From Fragilariopsis cylindrus CCMP1102 (taxonomy: Eukaryota > Bacillariophyta > Bacillariophyceae > Bacillariales > Bacillariaceae), in the NCBI GenBank assembly GCA_900095095.1, contig FMBT01000249.1, positions 1-32,673 on the forward strand: 32,673 nt of DNA, in the 5' to 3' direction. Within the stretch, counting starts at the first letter, position 1; each line of letters opens with the position of its first letter. The position numbers were made by a program, and so were the translations under genes. Positions 1 through 11,106 of this stretch are shown one piece after another. The notes below the pieces were generated by a model. That model searched no databases. It was given only the letters and a program-made list of their open reading frames with translations, and was not told the origin of the DNA.

Positions 1-557
1 GGCAATATCTTCTTCACTAAGACGTCCACCGAAGGCAGGCATAGCGTTCTTTCCGTTTGTGACTTGTGTCATAACAGACTTTTCACTTCGTCCACCGGAA
101 AGGTATTGGTCTAATGCTTCCTTTTCTAAGGTCTTTTCGGGCATGATAACATTTTGTCCACCAGCATGACATGCGGCACAGTTAGCATTGAAGATTTGTT
201 CTCCTGCACCGACATCACCGGCAAATGCTGGACCGGCAGCAACACTGAAAGCGATTGCTCCAGCAGCGGCAGCCTATTTATTTATTTAGATTTGGAGAGA
301 AGATATTATGTGAGTTCATGTGATCAATGTTACATGCATGTTCAGGTGAAGTCGACGAGTTTCAACTTCTTAAAAACCCATCGAAGTAAACCACTAGATA
401 CGATGTCTCCGCGGGCGAAAATCAACCCCCCGTGTATCCTTAGTGTTTAATTTCTCATCAATTATCAGCAGAAGGAACGTACCTTGGCAACATCAGCTTT
501 ATTGATTGAAAACGCAGAAGCGGAAACAAGAAGAGTGGCGAAGATAGCGAATTTCAT
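1..557 (-). CDS. petJ: Cytochrome c6, thylakoid lumen (5' part; 3' end beyond window)
   Basis: Cytochrome c6 is the soluble lumenal haem protein that carries electrons from cytochrome b6f to photosystem I. Exon 1 (557-483) encodes a 25-residue leader with the diatom plastid-import motif SASAF near residues 12-16. A 209-nt GT-AG intron (482-274) separates it in phase 0 from exon 2 (273 to the window edge). Exon 2 begins with an Ala-rich hydrophobic lumen-targeting segment ending GPAFAG, a thylakoidal processing-like site. The mature part starts [14 protein letters not shown] and has the haem-binding CAACH motif and the axial-ligand region NAMPAFGG. The C-terminal helix is outside the window. 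The presequence shows the gene is nuclear and the protein crosses the plastid membranes and then the thylakoid. The start is the only Met before the signal segment. No frame problem is seen. The upstream region is shared with the divergent FEA-like gene. Confidence 0.95.
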
Positions 558-2317
558 GGTAGGATATTAGTGTTAAGTCGATTGAAATGAATTAAAAATT
601 ATTGTGAGTTTATTGGAAGTTCAACGAAGTGCTTTTAAATCGTTTGAAACGAGAAAAGTCCAAACAACAGTTACGGTATGCGGTCTCGTCGAATAAGAAT
701 GCTTTATTTGTGATATGGTTGTTGAAATCTAAACAAGAATGTCGGTATGCGGTCTCGTCGAATAAGAATGATTGATTCGTGATATGGTTGATGTTGATGT
801 TGTCAATTGCTTTGGATTCTTTGCATTTGCTTTAGCGGCGCTGATGAAATCGTGTTTCTTGCTTCACTATTTATTCGCAGGACGTCACCCCCGGTAATTT
901 TACTAGCATGATTTTCATTTACATGAGTTTACGCGACAGAAATTAAAGAAAAAAACAGACGGATCATCTTCCCTCTTCTTTCCACGTCATTTCGAATGAT
1001 GAATCGAATGAATCAAATGAATCAAATCAAGAATGACTACTTTGACTCAATTATAGCGAAGGACAGCAGAGCGAACGATTTCAACAAAATTTTCTTGCTT
1101 CTTCTTTTACTCATAAAGATGATTGACCCTTTATTTAGTGCTTATTTAGTGCTATGTAGTGTTGTAGCCTTGGTTGCTGTAGTGTATTCATCTGATGATC
1201 AGTAGAATAGAAGTGGAGTTATGGATGTTGGTAGTTTTATTTCCCATTTTAGGATATAAATCATTTCAAGTGTAATAACACTACCACAAGTACAAGTGGT
1301 GTGAAATCAAATCAAATTCAATTGAGGTATCTATCTACATCCACACATCATAATATGCACATGATTGCTGATATGTTGTTGTTGTAATGGTTCATAACAG
1401 GAACTCATTTCCAGTCAACATTGTTTTATGCGCAGGCATTCTAAAATCTCTTGTTTGCCCTCACTGCACTCTATATTTATATGCGTTGCCTGAGAAAAAT
1501 GTCAGTGCATAGTGATCCGCTCTACTCATCAATTTGGAAATATTATATCATCTCTGGCTCTAGTCTTCCATCTGTCTACCTATATAGTGACGAAGAGTTA
1601 GTTTGTCACCTTGCTTGATAATGTATTCTACTATAGTACGTATTGTAGGTAAGTACAGATGCGGTACTTCACACTCATAAATACAGTAAGTACAGTACCT
1701 CGGCACAATTCAACGGTTTGATTTTTGAGACATTTTTCTTGTTTTTAACATATCGGGTCGTGTTGAAAAGATCAGAAAGTTTGGCCAATAATTGAAGTTC
1801 AATAAATTAATATAGCCCTTGATCGAAAGGCAATAGTTCGAAGTCTTATGAAAAAGAAATTGATTAAAGATGTTAAAAACTATTCTTCCATTCTCGCTTC
1901 CGCAAAGGTAGCAGTTTCACAACAACAACAACAACAACAACAACAGTGTTCGAAACCCACCTTTGAGCATTACTGTTCCAGTATAACCGTCATTATTCCT
2001 TTTTCACCGGTTCAAGAACGTCACGAACGTCCTTCGACGACTACTACTACGTGGAGCTAGATAGAAAGCGAGCAGTTTTCGGATATTATTGTGCATATAT
2101 TATATATATATCGGTATACTGTATCACACTTACTTTTTCCGACGCTATCATCTAAGATCATACTTCTTTACGATCAACAAACACTTCTAGCGAGATCGAA
2201 ATCGAAATCCTCCTCGCTCCTCCTCCTGACGAGACACGCTATTTTTGAGAACAGTGATACTTATTGGAAAAACAAATAGAAAGGCATACGCGTACACACA
2301 CACACACACACACAACG
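558..2317. other. Divergent intergenic region between petJ and the FEA-like gene
   Basis: No supportable gene was found in these 1.76 kb. The region should hold the promoters of both flanking genes. It contains the petJ-proximal direct repeats, a short GAATC/AATGA-type imperfect tandem near 1003-1030, a CAA microsatellite (about 1918-1945) and a CA tract (2294-2314) just before the receptor start codon. The short open frames here (70 codons or fewer) are low-complexity and show no family match. Confidence 0.6.
674..793. repeat. Two direct copies of a ~51-bp element upstream of petJ
   Basis: The block at 674-724 recurs at 743-793. The first 28 bases (674-701 and 743-770) are identical and contain GGTCTCGTCGAATAAGAATG. 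The following GTGATATGGTTG is also conserved, with a few mismatches between. The repeat period is 69 bp. The copies lie about 120 and 190 bp upstream of the petJ start on its strand, so they could be promoter elements. They could equally be a simple local duplication. Confidence 0.8.
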
Positions 2318-5300
2318 ATGTTACGACGACGACAGCGACAGCGACAACGGATACCACACAATGATACATTGTCCTATTTAAATTTCTTCTTCTATACATC
2401 ATTGTTCTGTTTCAGCTGGACGACGATCCAAATAACGAATGCTATTCCATTATTGGATGGACGGTACCAAACCTCTAATGATGTTACATCATATTTGAAT
2501 CTAGCATTGGATATTGCCAAAATAAACGAAGCAGATGATTTTGATACCAAATTAGATGTATATAAAAATGTAAGTTTTTGTTTGTAGATTATCGGACATC
2601 CAACCAACGACGAAGATATATATTATTCAGTTTGCCTTATAACTTCTATATGCATTACCATGACGCCTCATCCTCTAACATTACAACCTTTTACGACAAT
2701 ATGATACTGATCATAGGGCGCGCCTCGTGACACTCCTAACTCGATCACACTACAAAGTTTATCCCTCACTTCTATTGATGATATGAATGATAATCCATTT
2801 TACCATATGTTTCGATACGCCTTTTGGGATTTGGGATATAATAAGGAAGGAGAAGATGATGGATTTTTTGATGGGTCACCTGTAGAAGTCTATGCCGATA
2901 CTATCGTACAGGATCTTTTCTCATTGGACATTCCTCGAATCGAATCCGATGCAGCATTGGTTATGAATGTTTGGATGGCGGCCGTTAATGGAATTTTTGA
3001 AGCCCTTGCACAATGTAGGGTACAAAATCCTGATGGTGGAATTGCCGCTCTTGATAGGGCGGTAGCATTGTGGGTTGGAGCTGGACAGGAAGATGGATCT
3101 AATGAAAAGGGACATATGCTGTATAATATGGCAGAAAATGCAGGAGAACGATTTGATCAGGACAACGGCGAAACAATTGTGAATACGAATATAATAGAGT
3201 CCTTTGTGGAATTGCAAACAGCGTTACTAACGGGTGGATCGTGTGATTTTACCGACAACATATCTGCTGGATATGAAAGCATACGCAATATCGTATATAG
3301 ACTAACAGGGATTATGACGGTCCCACTGGTACAGAACTTGATTCATCACACTATGAATGTTGTCAACACTGGTGGATCTGATAAAGTAGAATTATTCGCT
3401 CTCGGAATTATTCCACGTGTGGCAACTTGTGACCCCCAAGCATATGAAACCCAACTTAAACTTGATGTTCTCAATAATTTAAACGTAGGAGACGAAGAAA
3501 AGGCTATAGTGGCAATTCAACAATCATACTCGTGTTTGGGATTGACCTGTGAAGATATTGGTAGCTATATGGGAGGAGTCATTCCCACCTGTTCCGATGA
3601 TGACGAATCTTTTACACGAGGTGGATATGAAGCGACACAGAAGGGCTCCCGCATCAAGGCCTACCTAGATCGAGATATGAAGCAAATCGATATATTCTTA
3701 AAATACGAAGCCATGGATACGGCCTTAGATTGGTACAAATATGGTTGGAATTCTATTATTACTCTTCAAGAACTTGCCAAGAACGAGTTCGTCCCAGAAC
3801 TTCCCAGTTCGAAATCTACGTACTTCTCTTTATTTTCAGAGTATTACGGAAGCTCAGACTTTGTACATGAACACATCACAAACATATTACTGGGGATTGA
3901 TAATGTGTACGATGGAGAAAGTGCGTCTACAGAGCAAGTTCGCAATGCTGTCACAGGCCTATTGAAATATGTCGTCATACATATGGCTAGTGTCGACTCG
4001 TTGAAATATGCCACCTGGGAATGTTTCAACGGTAATCAAGAATCGGCCATGGATTTGTTGATGCTAGTGCGATGTTATATATTGGGTCAATGGAGGGTAA
4101 AATTGCTAATCCTAAGGACTTTAATGGGGGAGAATTCACTTTCGCGATGGCTAATGAACTCTGTACCGACTTCGACACGTGTATTGGCGATGGTGGTGAC
4201 AATGATGGAGCGGCGAAAATAAATGAACTCATCATAACATCTATGATGCGTGTTGGGAGAAGTTGCGTCATTCAGCAAATTGTGGACAAGTTGCGTCATT
4301 GGTCGATCACAATTATACCATCCATGTCTGTGCCACTAATTCAGGGATATTAAAATATGCTTCTATTAATGAAAACCTGACAGTTGGAACTGACGATGCT
4401 AGTTTGGCGATTGGAGATACAATTTCTCGTGCCATTATTCCTTTGATCAGTCGATCATCGACTGAAAGTGCCGACATTATTAAGAGCCAAATGGAATACC
4501 AACTAACCGCACAACCCGTGGCAGATGGTTTTAAGGCCGTCGCGGACGCATTGCGGGCGACGCATTGCAGATCAATCGTATGCTCTGATGTTGGTGTACT
4601 CATTAATGAGCCAATTGCTGGAAATTTATGTTCGGATGGTGTGACTCCGCCATCAATTCCACCACAATCCACTCCGCTAGCTTTTGGTCGATACACCTTT
4701 GCCGACTTCAATGCTGCCGCTATTGACGCTTCCTTCGCATTGGATGTCCGAGACATGTTTGAAGCCCCTTCGTCAAACGATGCCAAAACGATATACACAG
4801 ATGGCGCCAACGCTCTGCGATCAAGATTGTTTGGTGATGCTGTTGATGGAACACCTACTTTAGCATCGCTTAGTACACAAGCGGCTCCCGTAATGCACGA
4901 CGATCCAATGTTTAATATTTACAAGTATGCGCTGTATGAAGATACTGATCTAGATAGTTCTTCCCTTGAAAACTTTTCCTACGCCAACGATGTAGTAGTC
5001 GAAGCTCTGAACAGCGGAAATGACAACAAACTTGCAGCAGAGGCTACGGTTATTCTTCAGGTATTCATTGTACTTACTCATAGCTTTATTCTGCAGTGCG
5101 TATCTGTGATCAAGGCTCATCCCCCGAATCTGTTATCGATTCGGCCGTGGCGCTATGGATCGGAGAAGATCAGGGTGAAGGAAAATTCGATGATGGGTGG
5201 ATGATATACTCTGTCGGTCAATCAGTTCAAAAATTCTTTGGCTATCCTGAGGCAGAAGCTCCAATAAACACCAAATTAATGGACTTGTTTAAAGAGGCAC

Positions 5301-8300
5301 AAACGGCCGCTAAAAATTGTCCCAAGATACCTGGTGCAACTGAAGTTATTCGATCTATTTCCCACGAGATAATCCGTTCCTTGACCCAACCTCTAATTCA
5401 ATCTTTACTATATCACATGGTGGAGAACAGTAAAAATATGGTTGAATTATATGCTGTTGCAGTTATTCCTCAATCCGCCGCGTGTGACCCTAAAGCATAT
5501 TCCGAACTCCAATCTGCGTTATATAGTGGATACAACCAACAGACCTCTCTAACAGAGGATATACTGGATCACCTTGCTACCTTTCTGAAATGTCAGAGAA
5601 TCACATGCGAAACTATTCAAACAGGAGTTGACGCTGATGCAAGTTTAACAGATCTCGTGAAGCGTTTGTGCGACCGATTGGAATATGACCCAAAAATTAG
5701 TTCACCTTTGGCTGGTTACACCCCTCAGTATGATGTGAAAGAAGAAGCCAGATTAGATCTGGATGCTCTTGAACTGTATATCATGATGCGCACTGAAGCT
5801 TACGGAGCAGCTGAGGATGTGTACAAGTTTGGTCACAATTCCGTGATAGCCAACAGCTCAACACTATACGCACTCTCAAATTCTAGTTCTGATAATTATA
5901 ATTCAGCCGACGAAATTATTTCACAAGCTATTGCTCAGAAGGGCGAATACGCAACGGCAACGCGAGTGCAATTGGCACAGATCGTTAGACGTACATTGCA
6001 GATTATGGTTTCTTACAACGCTGTTTTAACTAAAATGCAATCTTCATTACTGAGTGCAAGAATGGGTCTGGTGAAAATGCAAGAAAGGAATGGGATAGAG
6101 CGGTTGCATTTTATGTTGGATCGGTTGAAGGGATACTGGCTGGTGGGAAAGCTGATGGACAAGGAGAATGGATGTATGCACTTGGTAATGAGTTTTGTGA
6201 TGACTTTAGTTCCTGTGAAACCTCGGGAGAGGCCACGGTAAATCAACAACTTATGTTTCAATTTGCTAGTGGGAGGGACTCTTTAGTAGACGGAGAATGC
6301 GATTACCTGACACGTGTAGTACCAAGTATGATTATTCCGAAAATGATAGTCCCTCTTATTCAAGGGACAATTAGTAGTTCCATTAAGATTAATGACGACG
6401 GCTCTTCTAGCGATCCGGAATTGTTTGCAATTGCACACGTTTTCTCCCGGGCAGTCGCTCCACTTATTGGAAAAATCGACCCAAATAGTGGGTTAATTCT
6501 CTCGCAGAATTTTGCTTCATTATCAAGTGGCTCAACAAGTCTAGCAGTGTCTGATATTGTTGAAGCCTTCAGTGGTGTCTTGGGTGACCTTGGGATTGCC
6601 TGCGCTGATATTGGAAACCCAAGTGGGTACTATTTGTGTTCCACCAATCAAAGCGACGATGTTTTGCCTGCTAAAGACACTCCCACCAATCTCGCAGACA
6701 ACTTGTATGTTACAACTACGTACGTCAAAGACAGAGCTAATATTGCGTTAGATGTAAAAGATATGTCAGAGGCACTTGCAGAAGGAAACAACGAACTCGC
6801 ACAATTGGTATATAGAAAAGGCAAGAACTCTGAGGAATTCGATGAGAATGGAAAGTTTGTCCGAACTAGAAGCTTGAAGTTTTTCTCTACCGAGTCTACA
6901 AACGACATGCTTGATGAGCCTGAGTTCAATATGTTCATGCACACACTAGGAAACCAATTTTATGCTGACCAGTTAGTAGAAGAAGCCTTGGAAAATTCGA
7001 GCATTGCAAAATCAAATATTGCAACTGAAGCTGTCATGGTTCTCAATGTTTGGGTGGAGATTATACATATGATGCATGAAACTCTTCAAGCCTGCAAAAA
7101 CAAACAGCTTCGAGATGATAATGGAGTACATTCCATGGATGCTGCTGTAGCATATTGGATTGGAGATGGTCAGATAGCGGGCGATTCAGAGAATGGGCAT
7201 CTCCTTTACGCTCTGTCAGAGAAGTTCGGCGAAATTTTTAACATCGATAATGGTGGCCAATCAAGAACAAACACGAACATTTTGAGGCTTTTCAATGAAG
7301 CCAAGAATGAGGTATCTTTACCAAATGCTTGCTCAGAAAGCCAGACTACATACATAAGACTTCGTGGTATTGTCAATCAACTGATCCCACAGATGGCTAT
7401 TCCATTGATTCAGGGTTTGATCATATCTTTGAGGGCGAATGATCGAGAGAGGTTGAAGATCTATTCACATGCATTTGTACCATTAGTAGCAGGATGTAGC
7501 CTGAGCTTATTTGACTCTCTTAAAGAGAAACTTTTGCTTAATACGAATTTTAATGCTGTAGATGTCGAACCTATCGTTGATTTGATTCGACAGTCTTACG
7601 ATTGTCTTGGATTAAAATGTGACGACATTGGCGTCCACGAGGCAGAGGTAACCAACGAAGCTCCAGAATGTAACGACCCTGACATTGATGCCCATTTGGC
7701 TGGATATAGACCCGCAAGTGACGTTCGCGAGGTAAGCGCGAAAGTTAAAATTTGAATCATCTACTGCAAAAGCCTTATAAGAAGATAGTGTAAGCTGACC
7801 ATAAATTACTCCTCTTCTCCCTATTCTACAGTACTCCCGATTGGATCTTGACATCCGCGAGATGGATGTTCTTCTACAGATGAAGGCGTATGGTGCTGCT
7901 GACGAATTATACACGTATGGTAAGCACGCTAGAGGCTCAAATGGAGTAAGCATCAGTATTGGAGATTTCGCGACGACGAAGCATAGATCGATTGTGCCAG
8001 AGTTTGACGTCTTTGTTCGATACTACACTACAGATACGTACGCGGATGAAATAATTCGAACAGCTCTTGATCCTCTCAAAGGAAGTTGGACGGACGAGCA
8101 ACGTCGGACGGTAGCTATTAAGTCTTCTCAGATCTTAGTGATGTATTTTGCCGCACTACAAAATGCTTACGAAGCTGTTTCAGATTGTAATGCACAAAAA
8201 CTCGAATCGTCTGGGTCAAGTGATTCTTGGGATAGAGCTGCCGCTCTATTAATCGGAAGCTTGGAAGGCACAACGAAGAATGGAACCGCTGTGGGCTATA

Positions 8301-9151
8301 TGTTCTACGACCTAGCGCAACAGCATTGTCAAGAATTTGGAACCTGTCTGGACGACATAACCAATGTTGATGTAAACGAAGAGCTCGTATCTCTGCTCTA
8401 CACGGGTCGTGGAGCATCTCTAAGCAATTCTTGTCGAGCATTGGAAAAAGCGGCTGATGAAATATCCATTCTTCTTCTTATACCTATCATTCAAGGAGCT
8501 TTGAGTACTTCGATGGAACTTTCAAACAACGAAAATTTGCAAACAAGAGCGGAAGCGTATGTGTATTCGCGTGCGCTTATTCCCTTTGTACGAAAACGGG
8601 ACGCGGCAAACGATCTCGATTTATATCTTGGAAATCCAACTCAATCAGATAGGAGAAACATAGCAACGAAAACATACGGTGCTCTTGCTAAGGCCTATCC
8701 CGATATGAAAGTCGATTGCGAAAAGATAGGGACAGCGAATTATGTGGACACATGCTTGGGGGTAGTTTACGTTTCGGATTGGATCTGGATAGTTGTGGGG
8801 GTTTTGGGTGGGTTAGTATCGTTATGTTGCTGTGGTTTCTTGTTTATCCGATTCCGAAGCAAATCAATTTCGATAGATTTACCGGAAAACAATCCAAAAT
8901 TTATACCATCCAGCGGAGAGTTGAATCATTCAATGGATTTGCTAGAAAAAGCTTTTTCACCCAAACAATTCGACACTCCTCATACTGATTCAGACGGGGA
9001 AATGGAAGCATTGAATAGTGAATATAATGATTCTACGATGAAGAATGATGGCTACGAAGATTCTCCAACTATCTCTGCTGAAGATGACGACTATTTTGAT
9101 GAAGTCTCTGCTTTGACTTCAAAGAGAATCTCCATGCCGGATATCATTTAG
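2318..9151 (+). CDS. Giant six-repeat FEA1/phytotransferrin-like type I membrane protein
   Basis: Exons are 2318-2569, 2717-7731 and 7832-9151; both introns (147 and 100 nt, GT-AG) are phase 0. The product is about 2,196 residues. A basic N-terminus and hydrophobic segment (residues ~20-42) form a signal peptide. Six ~350-residue repeats follow. Each opens with a pattern like LDxxxMxxxLxxxxYxxAxxxYxxGxNS, then a helical stretch before a Cys, an LDRAVALWVG/WDRAAALLIGS block, a VNxxI block, a PLIQG block, and ends near CxDIG. Repeats lie at roughly 2425-3610, 3620-4650, 4675-5700, 5700-6660, 6690-7690 and 7700-8765. A membrane span (about 8770-8850) and a ~100-residue acidic tail end the protein. 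The pattern resembles the Chlamydomonas FEA1/diatom ISIP2A family of iron-concentrating cell-surface proteins; that assignment and an iron role are inference. The frame slips by one base at about 4054, 4350, 5085 and 6032. Each slip is repaired by one added base, and conserved motifs continue across it. Confidence 0.72.
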
Positions 9152-9775
9152 AAGATAAAAAAATTGAAGCAAGACGTTTCTCATACTATTATAATAGTAA
9201 CCTGTACTATATTACTTTTCTCTACTATATATTATTATATTCGTACACTACTGTCTCTTTATCTGAACTGTATTTCTTAAATCAGGATCCTAGCGTACTA
9301 AGTGTAGAAGTAAAATCATTTTTCCTGGTTAGCACGGTTAATGTTCTCATAGATGGCGGACCTCGTAAGTCCCTTGATTGGCTGGTGTACTTTGTAGTAG
9401 AGATCATGCGGATATCAAGATAGCAGACAACACGCAAAATACGTTGTATTGTTAGGAATGTAATTCAACACAAATACCCACGCACACACTAGAATACCAC
9501 TACCATTGTCCAGTGTATCGAATGAGTGAGTCGATCTAGTCTAGGAGTAATCGAGTCGTGTCTAGTGAGTTAGTCACCAATTAATATTTCTAAGAATTCC
9601 AATTCCAATCGCAATTCGCAATACAAGAAGTCTGCGGATTCAATCAAAATAATCAATCAATACAAACAACAAACATACAAACATACAAAAACAAACATAC
9701 AACATACAAACAATAATTGAACATTATATTGTAGGATCAAGTAGTATCACCTAGGAACTTGTAGAGGCACGCACA
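9152..9775. other. Intergenic region, 3' of FEA-like gene and 5' of cyclotransferase gene
   Basis: No gene seen. It probably holds the 3' UTR of the receptor gene and the promoter/5' UTR of the next gene. About 9656-9716 is a CAAACATA-type imperfect tandem directly upstream of the cyclotransferase start. Confidence 0.55.
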
Positions 9776-10729
9776 ATGGCGAAACATTATGTCTTCGGAT
9801 ATGGTTCCTTGATTTGCGCTGAATCTCGAGCCGTTACGGCGTCGGCACTAAAAGGAGGCGATGGTTGCGATGCTGCTGCGCCTGCTATTCCTATTCGACT
9901 TCGTAATTGGATAAGATTGTGGAATGTATGTGGACAGAAGAATACATTTTTAGGTGTACAGCGATTTCCTCCCACAGGAGGAAAAGGCAGTGAAGAAATA
10001 GACAGGAAAGAAATGGATAATAATAATAATAAGAAGAAGAAGAATAAATATTATCCGTCCTGTGTGGGTGTTTTGGTTCCCTTGCCTTCTTCCAATAACG
10101 GTGATTGTGACAACAACGAAGTCTTGTTTGCATTAGATCGTCGTGAAAAATGTTACCATCGTCATCGTGTAGATTTAAATGATATTGAACGAGTAGACAA
10201 TGCATTGCTAGATACCGACGATGCTGTCGTTGTCGACCATATTAAGCACCAGAGGATGCAAGAAGAGATCGAGGAAAAATATTACTCGGACACATTTTTG
10301 AGACGACCACGACGACCACGTCAACAACTGGTTGACTGTGATAATAATAACGACAGCATCAACATCAAACAAGATATATATAACAATAATAATGCAAGTG
10401 AAAAGAATGAAATTTGCGTTTGGATTTATGTTCCACGTAAATGCTATACAAAAATGGCATCAAATACAAAACATCCAATACTACAATCGTATGTTGATAT
10501 TGCATTACGTGGATGTTTATCAATATCAAAATCATTTACAAAAGAGTTCGTTGATGGTACATATGGATGGTATCCTGGTCATCAGTATAATGACGTACTT
10601 GTACCGTCATCAATATCATCACATAGTAATGATAACAATAACAACAACGAAGATAATAAAAATCATTGCTGTTGGATCAACGATCGGCACAATCCTTTAT
10701 ATGTACGATCGATAAGGAATTCTCACTGA
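9776..10729 (+). CDS. Gamma-glutamylcyclotransferase-like (GGCT/ChaC-fold) protein
   Basis: The single-exon product is 317 residues. GGCT-fold enzymes release 5-oxoproline from gamma-glutamyl compounds such as glutathione. The sequence opens with VFGYGSLICAESR, the substrate-binding YGSL loop. DRREKCYHRHRVDL (about residues 120-133) holds the glutamate that is the usual catalytic acid/base. Further on, PILQSYVDIALRGCL and FTKEFVDGTYGW match the C-terminal helix region of plant and algal GGCT-like proteins. Several Asn/Asp/Lys-rich low-complexity insertions (residues ~82-90, ~195-210, ~285-295) lengthen it compared with compact members. It has no signal peptide, so a cytosolic site is likely. 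The frame is intact. The exact substrate cannot be told from sequence. It converges on the protease gene. Confidence 0.82.
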   Translation: MAKHYVFGYGSLICAESRAVTASALKGGDGCDAAAPAIPIRLRNWIRLWNVCGQKNTFLGVQRFPPTGGKGSEEIDRKEMDNNNNKKKKNKYYPSCVGVLVPLPSSNNGDCDNNEVLFALDRREKCYHRHRVDLNDIERVDNALLDTDDAVVVDHIKHQRMQEEIEEKYYSDTFLRRPRRPRQQLVDCDNNNDSINIKQDIYNNNNASEKNEICVWIYVPRKCYTKMASNTKHPILQSYVDIALRGCLSISKSFTKEFVDGTYGWYPGHQYNDVLVPSSISSHSNDNNNNNEDNKNHCCWINDRHNPLYVRSIRNSH

Positions 10730-11106
10730 AAAATTCCGACAGGTTGGATTCGCATTTGGTTCTTTCGTCAAATGATAGTAAGCGTACGTCGTTGTTATCA
10801 TATCGCATCGAACCACGATGAGATATATAGTAAATGATAATATACTAGCCAGCATCATACAATAATACAGGTATGCATATTTTTAATTTTTAACTTATTA
10901 TTCTATTTATAAAGGAATATATATTATTATTATTATCGTTGTTGTTGCTGTTGTTTCCTATGTTCGTTTGTTTTGTTGAAAGTAGAAAAGGAAATCTGTT
11001 AGTTTTTCTTACTCTTTTTAGCTTAATTATACGTTGCTTTCTTGAATTCTTTCATAAGAAGCTCTTTTTTCCCTGAAACCTTGACAATACCTGTATGCTA
11101 AGACAA
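10730..11106. other. Convergent intergenic region
   Basis: These 377 bp lie between the ends of two convergent genes and should contain both 3' UTRs. There is an ATT/GTT trinucleotide-rich stretch near 10921-10960. No gene seen. Confidence 0.5.

Noticed and set aside
996..1205. 69-codon open frame with a hydrophobic C-terminal half
   Set aside because: It is made largely of a simple repeat followed by an AT-rich hydrophobic stretch, with no family match, and lies in the petJ/FEA-like promoter region.
1848..2060. 70-codon open frame with a poly-Gln run
   Set aside because: The Gln run is a CAA microsatellite and the rest shows no domain or codon pattern of a gene.
5061..5096. 36-nt GT-AG interval at a frame change in the FEA-like gene (a similar 36-nt interval starts near 4031)
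   Set aside because: 36 nt is a multiple of three, so removing it does not repair the frame. It is also far shorter than the other introns here, and the interval aligns with coding sequence of the other repeats.
10332..10715. 127-codon open frame overlapping the cyclotransferase gene
   Set aside because: It is the +1 shadow of the GGCT coding sequence; the GGCT motifs are in the other frame.
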